The notes under the pieces: model-generated
Databases searched by the model: none
Seen by the model: the letters and a program-made list of their open reading frames with translations, nothing else
Told to the model about the DNA's origin: nothing
Translations under genes and position numbers: made by a program
Part shown: piece by piece, positions 1 to 10,801 of the stretch
Numbering within the stretch: position 1 is the first letter of the stretch
How the letters are laid out: the number at the start of each line of letters is the position of its first letter
DNA from: Poecilobothrus nobilitatus
Taxonomy: Eukaryota; Arthropoda; Insecta; Diptera; Dolichopodidae
DNA length: 64,000 nucleotides
Direction: 5' to 3'
Assembly (NCBI GenBank): GCA_947095535.1
Contig: OX352772.1
Location: 146,310,177-146,374,176, forward strand

Positions 1-870
1 ATTTAAAAGTTTTACACAGTTTATATGTTTGATTTTTCCCAACGGTTTCGTTAAAATGTCGGCTGCCATATTATTCGATGGTATATATTCTAGTTTTAAA
101 TTTCCTTCATTTATTGCTGATGGAGTGAAATGGTATCTGATGTCAATAAGTTTGGATTTTTCATGAAATACATTATCATTTGCTAACTTTGTCGCACTTT
201 GGTTGTCACAATACACTAAAGTCGGTTTGTCAATGTAGTTCATTATTCCAGCTTCATAAAGTATTTTCCTGATATAGGTTACTTCTTTCGAACATTCTGA
301 TAGTGCGACATATTCTGCCTCCATAGTAGACAGCGCTACTGATTTCTGTTTTTTAGTTTTTCAACTAATTGGTGATCCACCTAGCATGACGACATACCCC
401 GAACAGGATTTGCTATCATTTTTATCGCCTGCCCAATCAGAGTCTACGAATGCTTGAAGATTTTCGTTTGAATTAGAATAAGTAATTTTATAATTAGTTG
501 TAGCCTTGAGATATCTTAAAATTGTTTTCGCGGATGTCCAGTGAATTTTTCGAGGTTCGTTGCAAAATCTGCTAAGTAAGTTTGAAGCGTACGCAATATC
601 CGGTCTGGATGTGTTGGAAAGATACATCACAGCACCAGTGAGTTCTCTGTAGGGCTTATGTTTCATTTCATCTGCTTCTTCTTGAATTTCATTCTTTTTA
701 CTAAATTTTAAATTTTCTACCAATGGCGTAACAGCTTCGTTTGACTCGGACATTCCAAACTTTTCTAATATTTTGTTAATATATTCCGTCTGGTTCATTT
801 CTATCTTTCCTGTGTCACCTTCTCGTTTGATTTTCATACCTAAACACTTTTCCCAAATCTTTAATCTCAA
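1..870 (-). pseudogene. pol: Copia RT C-terminus and RNase H
   Basis: The frame from 870 (ECLGMKIKREG-like start after the RT) includes the connection block KPYRELTGAVMYLSNTSRPD and the first RNase H aspartate in AFVDSDWAGD. A TGA at 361-363 sits where the family usually has Trp (PIS*KTKKQ). Beyond it the frame is open to base 1 and shows MEAEYVALSE, the CDNQSA aspartate and the terminal ADILTKPL. So the only defect in this stretch is one nonsense codon. Confidence 0.9.
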
Positions 871-1540
871 ATTCTTTCATCAATTTCAGTTTAATATCAA
901 CAAGCAGCTCAAAAACATTCGATGCAATCAGTATATCGTCCACATAGATAACGACAAAAATTTTATGTTTTCCAATATTTTTGAAATAAAAACAACATTC
1001 AAATTTTGTATTGTGTAATCCACTATTTTTCAAAAAAGTATCTAGCTTTTTGTTCCACTGTCGGCCTGCTTGTTTTAGGCCATATAAGGGTTTCAATAGT
1101 TTACATACTGCATTGCTATTTTTAGAATTGACGCCCTTTGGTATTTCCATGTAAATTTCATCTTCCAACTCACCTTGCACATAAGCGGTTTTAACATCCA
1201 TATGATGTAAATGCATCTTATATACTGCACTCAATGCTAACAGTAAACTAATGGTCTCATATCGTGCTACAGGCGAAAATGTCTCATAATAGTTAACTCC
1301 AAAGGTTTGTTGACACCCTTTAACGGCAAGTCTGGCTTTGTATCTTCGATTTACTTCACCATCTTTTTGCTTGGTGCTGAAAACCCATCTATTTTCAAGA
1401 ACTTTGATATTATTCGGCCTTTTAACAAATTTCCAAGTGTTACTATGATGCAGTGAATTTAATTTGCTTTGAATTGCTTCTTTCCATTTATTATTATCAT
1501 TTCTTGACATGGCATCCTCAAAAGAAATGGGATTATCAAA
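815..1540 (-). pseudogene. pol: Copia reverse transcriptase (RVT_2 type)
   Basis: An open frame of 231 codons (1510-815) holds most of the copia-type RT: WVFSTKQKDGEVNRRYKARL, the palm aspartate in MDVKTAYVQGEL, the KPLYGLKQAGRQW block, and the intact active-site box YVDDILIA. It would copy element RNA into cDNA within a cytoplasmic particle. The frame is lost by a shift near 850, after which the RNase H portion continues in another phase. Catalytic residues seen are intact, so the disabling events are the frame breaks. Confidence 0.92.
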
Positions 1541-2053
1541 ATAATGTACAAAAACTAAATTTACCTGATCATCAAAGTTTCTTATGATTTTCGGTCTTCC
1601 TCTTTTTCCATCACGTATAATAACTGATCTTCCTCTTTTTGAATTCTTTTTAATTTAATTTTCTACGATTGGCCAATTTTCTTTCTGGTTTTCCTCATTA
1701 ACGTTTATTTCTTTATCCATCACTTCATCGAATATTTTATCTTCCTTATTTGTTTTTGGTTTTGTTCTGATATCTGCATTATTTTTGGCTTTTTGCAATA
1801 AGTCAATATCCACTTTTGGTTCACAATCAGTTTGGTCATCAGTTTCATTGTCACTATCATCCTTTTCATCAATTAAATTCGATTCATCAACATTTGTATT
1901 GACTGATATAGCTGGAATATTTGTAAATTCATTCGTATAATTATTTCCATCAACTTGTTCAAAAAATTTGACATCACGCCTTTTTATACTACTTTTTGTG
2001 TTTCGTTCCCACAACCGGTATGCTTTGGATTCTGGTGAGTAACCAACAAACAC
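1541..2053 (-). pseudogene. pol: Copia pol linker (integrase C-terminus to RT)
   Basis: The frame from 2053 begins FVGYSPESKAYRLWE, typical of the segment following copia integrase, and goes on as a low-complexity acidic linker rich in Asp, Glu and Asn (DEKDDSDNETDDQTD) before a stop at 1655. The remaining ~110 bases to the start of the RT frame hold basic residues but are not open. It connects integrase and RT and has no known catalytic role. Confidence 0.75.
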
Positions 2054-3290
2054 ATATTCGTCGCCTTCGTATCCAATTTAGACCTACCAGGTCTTTTATT
2101 AAGTGCCACACTTCTTGCTCCGAATGATTTGAAAAAGGAGAGATTGGGTTTTTTCTTGTATCTGATTTCGAATGGAGTTGCGTTGTTCAAGATTACTGAC
2201 GGACAACGATTCCTTATATATAACGCTGTGTTCACAGCTTCCGCTCATAATAATTTTGGTAGATTTGATTGTATTAGCATGGATCTGACCATATCCAAAA
2301 TTGTGCGATTTGCTCTCTCAGCTATGCCATTTTGCTGAGGGCAATATTCAACTGAAAGCTGATGTTTTATTCCATTCATTTCCAGGTATTTTGTTAACGT
2401 TGATGATACATACTCCTTTGCGTTGTCAGTTCTCAGTATTTTATTTTCAATCCCGTTTCTTTTTCGGCTCGCAATTTAAACTTTTGGAATTCTTCAAATA
2501 CGTCGCTTTTCTTTTTTAAAAATGCAATATCTATGAATCTTGATTTGTCACAGATAAATGTAGTAAAGTATTTTGCTCCGCCGAACGACGATACACTGAA
2601 CGGGCCACATATATCCGAATGAATGGTTCCAATAATTTGATTTTCTCTTGTTGTAGCAGGTGAATATGGTAATTGGCTAATTTTTGCTTTACTACAAATA
2701 AGACAATTAATAAAAGTTTTATTTATTTCATGTGTATTCAAATTAATACCATCGACCAAATTATACTGAACCATTTTTTTCATATCATTAAAATTTAAAT
2801 GTTCGAGTCTCTGGTGCCATTTTAATAAATTTGTTTCAGCTTTGCTAATTTCTGTTGACAACATAGCAGTGTCGTATTTAGTTGCAATTTCGTAAATATT
2901 GTTATTTTTATACGCTTTAATTAAAACTTTATTATTGTTATTTTTAACAAGTGCTAAGTTGTTTTCAAATGATACGTTATACCCATGTTTGGTTATTTTT
3001 AAAATTGAAACAAGATTGTGTTTTCGTTGAGGCACAAAATATACCTCCTGTAAAGTGATATCAAATGTATTCCCGTCCGTATCTAAAGTTGCGATTTTTA
3101 CGGAACCTTTTCCTACAGCATTTATTGTTTCAGTTTCTGCCGTTTGAAAACTTGTTCTGTAATTTCTATTAAAATTTATGAATTTACTTTTATCTTTGCA
3201 CATGTGGGCACTCGCACCACTATCCAAGCACCATCCACTTCTATTAAATTTACCCGTATCCATAATCATAGCAGCCTCTCTTCCAGATTG
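2053..3290 (-). pseudogene. pol: Copia protease and integrase, frameshifted
   Basis: From 3269 the protein opens with the retropepsin motif CLDSGASAHMC (catalytic Asp in DSGA), then the GAG-pre-integrase segment with LLKWHQRLEHLN and a CLIC pair, then the integrase core beginning HSDICGPF. The frame stops at 2433, but the integrase continues in another frame (TDNAKEYVS, then QQNGIAERANRT carrying the catalytic Glu) down to about 2053, with a second shift near 2070. D, D and E of the integrase are all still recognisable on separate frames. The gene cannot make one protein without repair of at least two shifts. Confidence 0.88.
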
Positions 3291-3329
3291 AAAATTTGAT
3301 TTCTTATAACCAAATTTCTTTTAAAATCT

Positions 3330-4101
3330 ACAATTTGACGCCTTATGACCTTTATTATCGCACACAAAACATTTTCCATTGAATCCACTAGACTTTTTAA
3401 ATTAAATTTGAAATTTGCATTAAAATTTCCTTTATTAAAATTTTTATTATTGTATACTTTAGTACTTCTTGAGATAAAGCACTATTATTTTCATGTTCTC
3501 CATTTTCTTCACGACGTGTTCTGCGCATTTCTTCTTCGAGGATTTTTGATTTTAATGAAGTTATTTCAGGTAACTCGTCACGTGCTTCTATTGCTACTAT
3601 GAAGCTCTCAAATTCGCTCAGTAGAGTATTTAGCAGCATTATTGCATTTAATTCTTTAGCAATTACAACACCACTTTCAGCCAACTCATCTAACTTCTGT
3701 TGAAATTTTCTGTGGTGGCACGATATTGTTTCATCTTTTGATTTTTTCATGTTAAAAAGTTACTTATAAAGCGTTACTTTCCTTATCGGTTCCTTTGAAG
3801 CATGAATTCTTTCCAAGATAGTCCAGGCTTCTTTTGCATTTTCAGCTTTTCCTATATATGATAACTGACTTTCTTTCACGCTCAGTGTAATTATTGCTAA
3901 CGCTTTTGAGTCTTTTGCTTGCCAGTCACTTATTTGTGCAGCACTACCACTTGTTCCAGAATTTTCAATGCTTCCATCAACGTAACCCCATAATTCGTTG
4001 TAAATTAAAACACTTTTTGAATTAATTTTCCAAGTGTTATAATTTTGATCATCCAGCTTCTCGATATTAAAATTGTTTCCACTCATTTTATTATTATACA
4101 A
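3330..4101 (-). pseudogene. gag: Copia gag (capsid/nucleocapsid), broken
   Basis: The minus-strand frame starts at 4101 or, more likely from family practice, at the ATG near 4086 (MSGNNFNIEKL). The first 113 residues resemble the copia gag N-terminal region (KLDDQNY, ELWGYVDG). A TAA at 3760-3762 interrupts the frame, which resumes in phase to 3397. Beyond a further frame change the zinc knuckle CFVCDNKGHKASNC (CX2CX4HX4C) is readable at 3330-3371, where it would bind packaged RNA. Order and motifs make the family call secure; the exact C-terminus is not. Confidence 0.85.
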
Positions 4102-4217
4102 TTACAAAAACAAATTCTCCAAAAATTGCAATTAATCTAATAATTTTTATCGCTAATTTTTTTTTTTTTATTTAGTTTAAAAAAAAAAATAATTTTTATT
4201 ATTACGAAAAAGCATGT

Positions 4218-4234
4218 GGCCTGGGGCCATAACC
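4218..4234 (-). promoter_or_regulatory. Copia primer binding site (initiator tRNA-Met, internal)
   Basis: Minus-strand GGTTATGGCCCCAGGCC directly follows the LTR end. It matches, with mismatches, the complement of the anticodon-arm region of initiator tRNA-Met (CTGGGCCCATAACC). Drosophila copia is known to prime from such an internal tRNA-Met fragment rather than from a tRNA 3' end. Confidence 0.7.
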
Positions 4235-4470
4235 TGTTAAAGTTAATTATGTGATGTAATAATAAAATAATACTTATAATATATTAAACACGTCTTTATT
4301 CTTCAGCTGCACATTCAAGAAGAAGGAATAAAATACAATATAAAATTAACTAAAAAAATGTATACATAGTATCCGTTAGATTAGATCATATGTTCATATA
4401 ACAATTAAAGAATTGTATAGATCAAGAGCTTGTGTAAAATTAATGATAATAATATTGTACTTTTCTAACA
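4235..4470 (-). repeat. Copia 5' LTR
   Basis: Read on the minus strand this 236-bp segment begins TGTTAGAAAAG and ends TTTAACA, giving the TGTTA/TAACA inverted ends of an LTR. It contains AATAAA-type polyadenylation signals and lies immediately upstream of the primer site. The left partner is outside the window, so the boundaries are inferred from the terminal inverted repeat and from where the ATT tract resumes. Confidence 0.75.
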
Positions 4471-5462
4471 GTTATTATTATTGTTATCATTATTATAATT
4501 ATTATTAAAATTATTATTATTATTATTAAAATTGTTATTATTATTATTATTAAAATTATTATTATTATCATTATTATTAATATTAATATTAAAATGATTA
4601 TTATTATTATTATTGTTAAAATTATTATTATTAATATTACTATTATTATTAAAATTATTATTATTATTAAAATTATTATTATTATTATTATTATTATTAA
4701 AATTATTATTATTATTATTAAAATTGTTATTATTATTATTATTAAAATTATTATTATTATTATTAAAATTATTTTTATTATTATTATTAACATTTTTATT
4801 ATTATTATTATTAAAATTATTAATATTATTATTATTATTATTATTAAAATTATTATTATTATTATTATTAAAATTATTATTATTATTATTATTAAAATTA
4901 TTATTATTATTATTATTATTATTAAAATTATTATTATTATTTTTATTAAAGTTATTATTATTGTTATTATTAAAATTATTATTATTATTATTAAAATTAT
5001 TATTGTTATTATTATTATTATTTTTAAAATTATTATTTTTATTAAAATTATTGTTATTATTAAAATTATTATTATTATTATTTTTAAAGTTATTATTATT
5101 GTTTTATTAAAATTATTATTATTATTGAAATTATTATTATTATTAAAATTATTATTATTATTATTTTTAAAATTATTATTATTATTAAAATTATTATTAT
5201 TAAAATTATTATTATTATTAAAATTATTATTATTAAAATTATTAATATTAAAATTATTATTATTAAAATTATTATTATTATTAAAATTATTATTATTAAA
5301 ATGATTATTAAAATTATTATTATTTTTATTATTACTATTATTATTATTACTATTATTATTATTTTTATTATTATTATTATTATTATTATGATTATTATTA
5401 ATAGTATTATTATTAGTATTAGTATTATTATTATTAGTATTATTATTATTAGTATTATTATT
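4471..5462. repeat. ATT/TAA triplet tract, ~1 kb, with AAA phase breaks
   Basis: About 990 bases of almost pure ATT, interrupted every 9 to 30 bases by AAA to give units of the form AAATTATTATT. The minus strand reads in long open frames as Asn runs punctuated by Phe (NNNNF) and then Ile runs after a phase slip. These frames are a by-product of the triplet composition, not evidence for a gene. The copia LTR abuts its left end. Confidence 0.95.
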
Positions 5463-6399
5463 CAATAAATTGCGATATGAATGAGCATCACGCATCACAA
5501 AAGTATCAAGTTCTAAAATGTATCTACAAAATATTACCGAAAGCATCAAGTTTGTTTCTTAACACTACCGATTTAGATGCGCAGGTTTTGAGCAAAGTTC
5601 GCATCATATAATTTTATGATACTTTTGTTGCTTTTCAAACCTGTGGTTTACATTGGATAGTATTACAATAATAAAAATGGTAGATGGTAGCATTCGAAAA
5701 TGTCTTCACAATATATCTTCGGAAAATTCTTCAATTAGTCTAAAATACTTTTTTGGTTTGGGTATAACTTTAATTTTTTTTTTCAATAAAAGAGCAAAAA
5801 CAACATTTCTCTTTCTTTTTTTTTTTACAAAATGTTAAAAGGTGTATCAAATTCTAATGGTTCGCAGTCGTCCAAAAATGGGTATAGGTTTAAACCCGTT
5901 TAAACAATTTAATTAAACAAAATCCTGTTCATCTATTTAACTCTAATTAAAAATTAAAATTAAAAATATTTAAACGTCAAAGGCATTCGTCAAATATTTA
6001 AATGGCAATTGTGAAAATATGAACGTTCTAAAATTTCCCAATTGTATCAGCAACATTATTGCATCGCATCATGAATTTTGTAGTAATACAGTAGTGAGAC
6101 AGTATCAACACGACATCATTACTAAAAATGATGCATTTCCGAATTTACCCATTATTATTATTTTGTGATTATACTCTGTGATTTCCGAATATCTGTGACC
6201 ATTCAAAGCACATTACAAAAAATAGCTCGTTACGTTTTCATTATAAAAAGATTAAAATATTTAAATCAGAATTCGCTTTATTGCATCTACTCGTAATTTA
6301 TTGTAACAAACTTGGTTTATGTAAACCCTATTTGGAGTAATTCACCGGTTATTCATTTATCAAGGTAAGATAATCTTAACAAAAAAGCCATTAAAATAA
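5463..6399. other. AT-rich unassigned stretch
   Basis: No coding frame with family resemblance was found. It contains a run of Lys/Leu-type short frames, several homopolymer T runs and short TTAAATTAAA-like stretches near 5900-5990. I see no repeat ends or RNA gene. Confidence 0.6.
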
Positions 6400-7100
6400 T
6401 AAATAATCTCCCTGTGACACATCCATCTCATTTACTTTACACAAACAGGTATCTTAGTCTAGTGTCTATTGGAAAAAAGGAGCTATACATGATTGCTTTC
6501 AAAATAATAAATAATTTAATTAAGCACAATTTTATACTTAATAGGAACATTGATATTCACAATTGTAATACCAGGAATAAAACCAATTTTTATTTGTCTC
6601 TATTTAAAACAGACAAACAAAAACGAAGCTGTCTATATAATTTATAAAGCTCTACAATGAGCTACCACAATCTGTAAAATAAATATATAACATAGTAGTG
6701 TTTAAAAGAAAAGTGAAAAAAATTATTGTAATACTTTGATGAATACTTAAAGAACAGTAAGAATAGAATTTGTCAAATAGGAATTAATAACTCGTTACTA
6801 ATTTTAATTTGAAATTTTAATGTTAAACACAAATATAAATTGAATTGTAATATAAATTAATAGCTTAAGTTGAGGAATTATTTTGTTTTGTTTTTTTTTA
6901 TTTTTTCTTTTATTAATTTGTTAAATTGAATTTCTTCAATATTTTTGTTTTATTTATTTTGTATAATATATTAATGCTCTTTAAATTTAATTTAAGAATG
7001 TATGAAATCATTAGACCGGACAGCGGTTAACGCTACGGTTATCTAATTCTCTATATGTTACAATATTTAAAAATGATGAATAAATACATAAAAAAAGAAA
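6400..7100 (+). pseudogene. 3' end of a non-LTR (CR1/RTE-like) element
   Basis: The plus-strand frame around 6414-6647 reads VSIGKKELYMIAFKIINNL, then HNCNTRNKTNFYLSLFKT and KRSCLYNL. This matches the thumb-region ending widespread in CR1/RTE-type LINE polymerases (H-N-Y-N-T-R followed by a basic/aromatic stretch). After a stop, fragments resembling the usual LYN-LP ending continue to about 6720. A non-coding tail follows, ending in GATGAATAAATACATAAAAAAAG at about 7075-7098, which looks like a LINE 3' end with a polyadenylation signal and A-rich tail. The rest of the element is absent (5' truncation). Confidence 0.6.
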
Positions 7101-7139
7101 ATTCTTCTAATAACAAGGCCCATCTGGCTACTCTAGTCA

Positions 7140-7560
7140 CTAAATCCGTATAGTGTATTGAAAAGCCTGACAGTCAGTAACTAGTTTAAACTTCTGACCC
7201 AATAAGTATATTCTGAACTTTTTAACGGCTCCTATAACTGGCAATACTTCTAATTCATAGCTACTATAATTCCGCTCTGCATCATTAGTTTTCCTACTCA
7301 TGTGGAATACAGGGTGAAATACTGGAATACTGGAATACAGGGTCGAATCTTCAGCATCCTTTTGAAACAGAACTGCAATGCGCAATCCATATTGAAATAT
7401 TTTTAGAACTGGAGTTGTGATTAAAGCATTTTTTAATTTTTGTATGGCTTCAAGTTGTATTTCTTTTATCTGGAACTTCGACTTTTTCTTCAAAATATCA
7501 CGTAGCGGCTTAGTGATTAACTAAAAATTTAGTATGAATTTTCTAAAATATCCTGCTAGC
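7140..7560 (-). pseudogene. pol: Ty3/gypsy RT end and RNase H
   Basis: A 117-codon frame (7493-7140) shows the classical gypsy RNase H start: ALITTPVLKIF, FHMSRKTNDAERNYSSYELEVL, and FRIYLLGQKFKLVTDCQAF. The catalytic Asp usually found in TDAS is altered (LFQKDAED). Upstream, in broken frames to about 7690, RT-tail fragments such as GYFRKFILNF and PLRDILKKK are visible. The frame ends where integrase should follow; no integrase is present. Confidence 0.8.
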
Positions 7561-7860
7561 CAAAAGCAACCTCTGCAATTGTTTAACTGTTCGTGGACAA
7601 GGAAAATCTAGAACAGCCTTTATCTTCGATCTACAGGGTGAAACGGTTTCTTTAAATACTCGGTGTCCCAAATATTCTACCTCTTCTTACGGAAGTTGGC
7701 ATATTCATTAAGCATAGTCATTAAATATTATACCATTAATTGCGATATCAATGATACAGGTGCCCTTCGTTTCCACTTTAACTGCTAGACCAGTCACTGA
7801 AATACTTTCGTTACTAAAATTATATTTCGGATTTATTAATTTGGTTAAAGCTTTTTTAAT
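7561..7860 (-). pseudogene. Ty3/gypsy protease/RT remnants around an internal deletion
   Basis: Broken minus-strand frames hold an RT-connection fragment (VEYLGHRVF-like reading near 7650-7690) followed, toward the 5' side of the element, by what looks like protease-region sequence (ISVTGLAVKVETKG, near 7780). The fingers and palm of the RT, including the active-site box, are missing, so a deletion of roughly a kilobase lies near 7700-7740. Confidence 0.5.
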
Positions 7861-8700
7861 AATACAAATATTGCAAATACAACTTTATTTGGGCAATCAG
7901 GTCGTTTATGACCAAATGTATTGCAGCCATCACATTTCGGACCTTTCTTTCTGTTTGGACATACATGAGCTTCGTTAGTACTCTGCAATTAAAACAATAT
8001 TTCTTCTTTTCTACCGGTTTAGCAATTCTTTCCAATTTTCCACTTGTACTTGGTTTTTGCAATCTTTCTACAAAAGTTGGTGTTCTCTCATCTTGTTTAA
8101 TTTTTCATATATAGTTTGTTTTTCAGATCTTTAATATTTTTAGCCGCAATAAAATCATTTTTCCATTCGAAGTATCTCTAATGCCATCAATTATATAACT
8201 AAGAACGGATTCTTCATTGATTTCCGTTTGATTTGCTAGTCCTACCATAGTGTACAAATATTCTCTAAAAGTTTCATCTGTTTTTTTCCTCCTTTCCTGT
8301 AAAAGCTTATGAACTTCAGCACAAGTCATTCTACCATTAAATTCTTGTAGTAATGCTTTCTTCAGTTCGCTATAACAAGTTGGTTTATCTTCACAATCCA
8401 TACAAAGTTTTGCCCCCAACTAAAGGTTTGTTACAGAATGTAAAGCGTTGTAGTTCATTCCACTTAAATGTAGTTGCATAACGTTTGAAGTCTTCGATCC
8501 AATTTCTCACGCTAATATTAATATCTCCAGAAAATATCACTAAATTTTCAAAATCTGAAAAATTTAATTTAACTATCAAATGATGTGTTGTGTCCTGGAT
8601 TCTGTTGGAATTAATCGGTGTGCCATCATAATCAAAATGCACTGCAGAATCACTAGTTCTTCTACTCTTTTCTACCCATGTTCAAATAGAATTTGAAATA
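7861..8700 (-). pseudogene. gag: Ty3/gypsy gag (capsid and degraded zinc knuckles)
   Basis: Three minus-strand frames make up one gag. 8642-8391 carries the capsid N-terminal part (FSGDINISVRNWIEDFKRYA, WNELQRFTF). 8419-8123 continues with YSELKKALLQEFNGRMTCAEVHKLL and ERRKKTDETFREYL, the usual gypsy capsid signature. 8062-7856 has YCFNC as the start of a zinc knuckle whose second half has been lost to a frame change. It would form the element's particle. Frameshifts at about 8400 and 8110 disable it. Confidence 0.75.
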
Positions 8701-9120
8701 ACTTTACAAAGAATTTATTTATATATATATTTTTTTTCTTTAAAAAAATTTCTTTTTTTTTCTTTATTTAATTTTTTTTTTACATAAAATATTCAGTGGC
8801 AATAATAAGGTTTTTTTCCTTTAAAATAAAAATTATATCCAACACTACTAAAAAAGTTCAGAATAATGTTTTTCTTTCAAATTATATCCAACACTACGTA
8901 CTTAATATAATAAAAATTTTTATATATTTAAATATATAAATATATATTTAAATATCAAAAAATTTATTAATTATGTACGTTTTGGAATCGATTTTACTTC
9001 ATGGCCACGTTCTTAATGTACCTCTTCTTTCTTTTTAATATAATGATTTAGAAAAAGAACAATAAATAAAAAGATTTTTGAGTATGGGTTCTTGTTTGTA
9101 GATCCACAAAATTCCACCAT
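8701..9120. other. AT-rich unassigned stretch upstream of gypsy gag
   Basis: Mostly A/T runs and short TATATTTAAATATAT-like stretches at 8930-8955. No LTR partner, primer site or coding frame was recognised, though this position would be the leader of the gypsy element. Confidence 0.5.
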
Positions 9121-9172
9121 CACCATTTGAGAGGCTATAGGCTAAGATCCACCGTTTGAGAGGCTATAGGCT
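9121..9172. repeat. Two direct copies of a 23-bp unit
   Basis: The 23-base unit at 9121-9143 recurs at 9150-9172 with one difference (CACCATTTG versus CACCGTTTG, both followed by AGAGGCTATAGGCT). The stop codon of the adjacent minus-strand ORF lies inside the first copy, so the last residues of that protein derive from the duplication. Confidence 0.85.
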
Positions 9173-9878
9173 TAAAGAAAAAGAAATTATGAAATGAACT
9201 GTAGCTGAACGCTTCGTCAGTTTGAGTCCAAATGTCCTTTGAATTTTGACTTAGATACATTTGATTGTATCTAAATGTGTCGAAAGATGTATCCAAACTA
9301 GCATCTAACTTAACCCCCATATTCACTATTTCCTTTTTAAGTGAACTTATTTGATCAGTCAGTTTATCTGCAATATCTGAAGGTTGACTATTTAGCTTTG
9401 AATCAAAAAGTTTCTGTAGCTGTAAGTTAATAGATGACATTAATTCACTGGTCAACGTATTTAAAGATTCATTAAATTTATCATTTTTAGAAACCAAATT
9501 CTGCTTCAGTTGATCTTTTTGTTTGTCAGATGTACTGCTCAGTGTCATATTCAGTGACTCGTAGTCTTTTGCCATTTCATTAAAAGATGCTGAACTACAT
9601 TTTATAGTCTCATGATATATAGCTGCAAGTCCTGTGTATTCATCTTTAATGTTATTGAAGGATGTTTTGACTTCGTTCAATAATATATTCATACTGGCAT
9701 GATAATCCAAGCATGATTCACAAACAAAATACTGAGCCAAGAACGTGGAATACCACCTTCTAGGAGCATTTAGGAGGTTTCCGTGGAAGCGTTTCTTGCA
9801 AAAACTATTGCATGTTATAAATTCAGTTTTTGCATCAAAAACTGTACAGATAGAGCTGTCACATTTATTTGTATTCAT
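9135..9878 (-). CDS. Zinc-finger plus coiled-coil protein of unknown family (possible LINE ORF1)
   Basis: An intact 247-codon frame, rare in this window. Residues ~5-55 hold Cys/His pairs spaced like a PHD-type finger: CDSSIC, CNSFCKKRFH, then FVCESC. Residues ~60-205 are polar, rich in Ser, Lys, Asn, Asp and Leu, with heptad-like spacing suggesting a coiled coil. A PHD-like finger followed by a coiled coil is the arrangement of ORF1 proteins in some CR1-type LINEs, where the protein binds the element RNA. No RT follows downstream, so ownership is not shown. It could instead be a host gene fragment. There is no signal peptide or membrane segment. Confidence 0.55.
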   Translation of the reverse strand: MNTNKCDSSICTVFDAKTEFITCNSFCKKRFHGNLLNAPRRWYSTFLAQYFVCESCLDYHASMNILLNEVKTSFNNIKDEYTGLAAIYHETIKCSSASFNEMAKDYESLNMTLSSTSDKQKDQLKQNLVSKNDKFNESLNTLTSELMSSINLQLQKLFDSKLNSQPSDIADKLTDQISSLKKEIVNMGVKLDASLDTSFDTFRYNQMYLSQNSKDIWTQTDEAFSYSSFHNFFFFKPIASQTVDLSL

Positions 9879-10801
9879 GTCTGTTTATTTTTTTTTTTTT
9901 TTAAATTGAGTTAAAAAAATAAAAAATTTTATTTTTTATTATAAAAATTTAAAATATTGTATCAGCAAATATTGTAATTGTTATATTTAACACAAAAACG
10001 CAGCACAGTTTTCTAGTTTTTTTTTTAAAGAAAAAAAAAAAAATGAGTTCAAGTTCTTTTAAATTCTTTTGTTTTTGATGTAATTAACTGTTTTGTTTTT
10101 ATTGCTTTGTTTATATATTTTTTTTTTATTATTCTTTTATTTAAGTTATGACTATAGGTAAAGTATTAAAGAAATTAAAGGAATTTAAAATTTAAAATTA
10201 GCACGTCTACTTAATTCAGCGTCAGAAATGTGAATGTATATTATAATTATAACAAAAATATAATTATCTAGTTAAAATTACAAAATAATCGATCGATTTT
10301 CATTATCATTAATTTTTTTTTCGATTTTAATTATCATTAGCAGCTTAGCCTTAAATATTGTTGAAGAAGAAGACTTTACTTCACAAAAAAAAATTCTAAT
10401 GTCGTTATTTTCTATTTAAACTGGAAAAAGCATGTTAAACGAGTGCTGAAATACGTTAAGTAAATAAATGGTATTTTAGAAGTAAAAGTTGTATACCGGA
10501 AAATGTCTGGTGTGAGTTTTATAAAAATCCCGCTTGGATTGTGAAACGCAAATATTTTTTAGTTTTTAGTGAAATTAATTAAAATCATAAAACACAAATT
10601 TTTTTTTGTATATAAATTATAATGAACTTCCCAAAAAAATTATCTTCAGAATTTTATTAAAATTAAATATAATAATAACAAAACATTAACAATAAGCTAT
10701 AAAACACAGAAAATCAGAAAAAGAAAATATCGGATCATACGATCACTTCAAACTACGAGTATATTATATCAAAAAAATTACCATTTAAAATCTATAGAAA
10801 A
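9879..10801. other. AT-rich unassigned stretch
   Basis: Dense A/T runs with no supported gene. I note a short ATCGATCGAT stretch at 10290 and several poly-A/poly-T blocks. It may contain the promoter of the minus-strand ORF ending at 9878, but no TATA or initiator can be picked out from the background. Confidence 0.5.

Larger units (their letters stand above)
1..4470 (-). mobile_element. Ty1/copia LTR retrotransposon, 3' end outside window
   Basis: A copia-superfamily element on the minus strand with the expected order LTR, primer site, gag, protease, integrase, reverse transcriptase, RNase H. Order protease-integrase-RT is diagnostic of copia rather than gypsy. The 5' LTR is at 4235-4470; the RNase H end runs open to base 1, so the 3' LTR lies beyond the left edge. 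The coding region is broken by stops and frameshifts in gag, integrase and RNase H, so this copy is dead. It sits directly beside a long ATT triplet tract, which was probably its insertion target. Confidence 0.93.

Noticed and set aside
4440..5549. 369-codon minus-strand ORF with poly-Asn, and long plus-strand poly-Ile/Leu ORFs in the same place
   Set aside because: They follow directly from the ATT triplet composition; every frame is open by default and there is no non-repetitive domain.
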